This document shows positions 56,514-56,580 of a DNA stretch of 56,580 nt, piece by piece. Both the position numbers and the translations under genes were made by a program. The notes beneath the pieces were generated by a model. It was not told where the DNA came from. It made no database searches and saw only the letters and a program-made list of their open reading frames with translations. Position 1 is the first letter of the stretch; every line of letters begins with the position of its first letter. This DNA comes from Deltaproteobacteria bacterium. Lineage in GTDB: Bacteria > Desulfobacterota > Syntrophia > Syntrophales > UBA8958. Location: NCBI GenBank assembly GCA_026388335.1, contig JAPLJZ010000012.1, forward strand, positions 1 through 56,580, written 5' to 3'.

Positions 56514-56580
56514 TTAATCGAACAAGCCTTTCTGAACCTGTTCAACTTCCTTCTCTTTCTTCTCCTGCCATTTCACATAC
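56514..56580 (-). CDS. C-terminal end of an unidentified leftward gene (truncated by window edge)
   Basis: The last 21 codons of an open frame ending in TAA encode a Lys/Glu-rich helical tail (KWQEKKEKEVEQVQKGLFD). It is too short to identify. It is oriented toward the small ORF after the integrase. Could be chance; low confidence. Confidence 0.3.
   Translation of the reverse strand, partial: YVKWQEKKEKEVEQVQKGLFD

Noticed and set aside
1-56580. CRISPR array, rRNA genes, complete insertion sequence
   Set aside because: No regularly spaced identical repeats, no rRNA-like sequence and no transposase gene were seen. The only transposon-like feature is the MITE near 35.3 kb.

Overview
The window looks like part of the chromosome of an anaerobic deltaproteobacterium (Desulfobacterota, perhaps Syntrophia). 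That placement is an inference. It rests on a sigma-54-type promoter in front of a Geobacter-like type IV pilin, a poly-hydroxyalkanoate synthase, a beta-keto acid cleavage enzyme beside an aminotransferase, TamA/TamB outer-membrane machinery, and the ribosomal/membrane block rpmH-rnpA-yidD-yidC-khpB-mnmE. I found no tRNA, rRNA, CRISPR array or intact transposase gene. The left third (about 0.2-18 kb) is visibly more AT-rich than the housekeeping part (about 20-54 kb).

Left part, 1-18 kb, surface glycan and pilin island. It opens with the 5' end of a ParB-like gene and a TMTC-like TPR membrane protein, both leftward. Each is preceded by a near-identical promoter element. A rightward operon follows: GT2, GT4, a fused nucleotidyltransferase-aminotransferase, a B12-type radical SAM enzyme and a flippase-like membrane protein. 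Convergent to it is a leftward cluster: type IV pilin (own sigma-54 promoter and terminator), two tandem TMTC-like proteins, a GT-C-like membrane protein, two GT2 enzymes resembling polyprenyl-phosphate sugar synthases, a DUF2304-like protein and another large membrane protein. Together these could make and transfer polyprenyl-linked sugars, possibly onto the pilin. This is the strongest candidate for an undescribed system here.

Middle, 18-38 kb. Two toxin-antitoxin-like PIN modules sit side by side, one with an AbrB-type and one with a ribbon-helix-helix antitoxin. Next come uvrB-uvrC-mntP, a two-gene signalling unit (HDOD-GAF-kinase and REC-kinase-REC), phaC on the opposite strand, the rpmH-to-mnmE block, a 181-bp MITE-like element, and a secreted FlgT/LPP20-like protein paired with a CsgG-family lipoprotein.

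Right part, 38-56.6 kb. A leftward operon joins an OmpA/fibronectin-III protein, a Sir2 deacylase, an NRDE protein, a NUDIX hydrolase, an EF-hand protein and an HDAC-family deacetylase. Then come a diadenylate cyclase fused to a YbbR domain, a leftward set (acetolactate decarboxylase, tamA, tamB), corA, a ferritin-like protein, a class III aminotransferase with a beta-keto acid cleavage enzyme, and a tyrosine recombinase. The recombinase, with small ORFs and hairpins after it, probably marks the edge of an integrated element that continues past the window.
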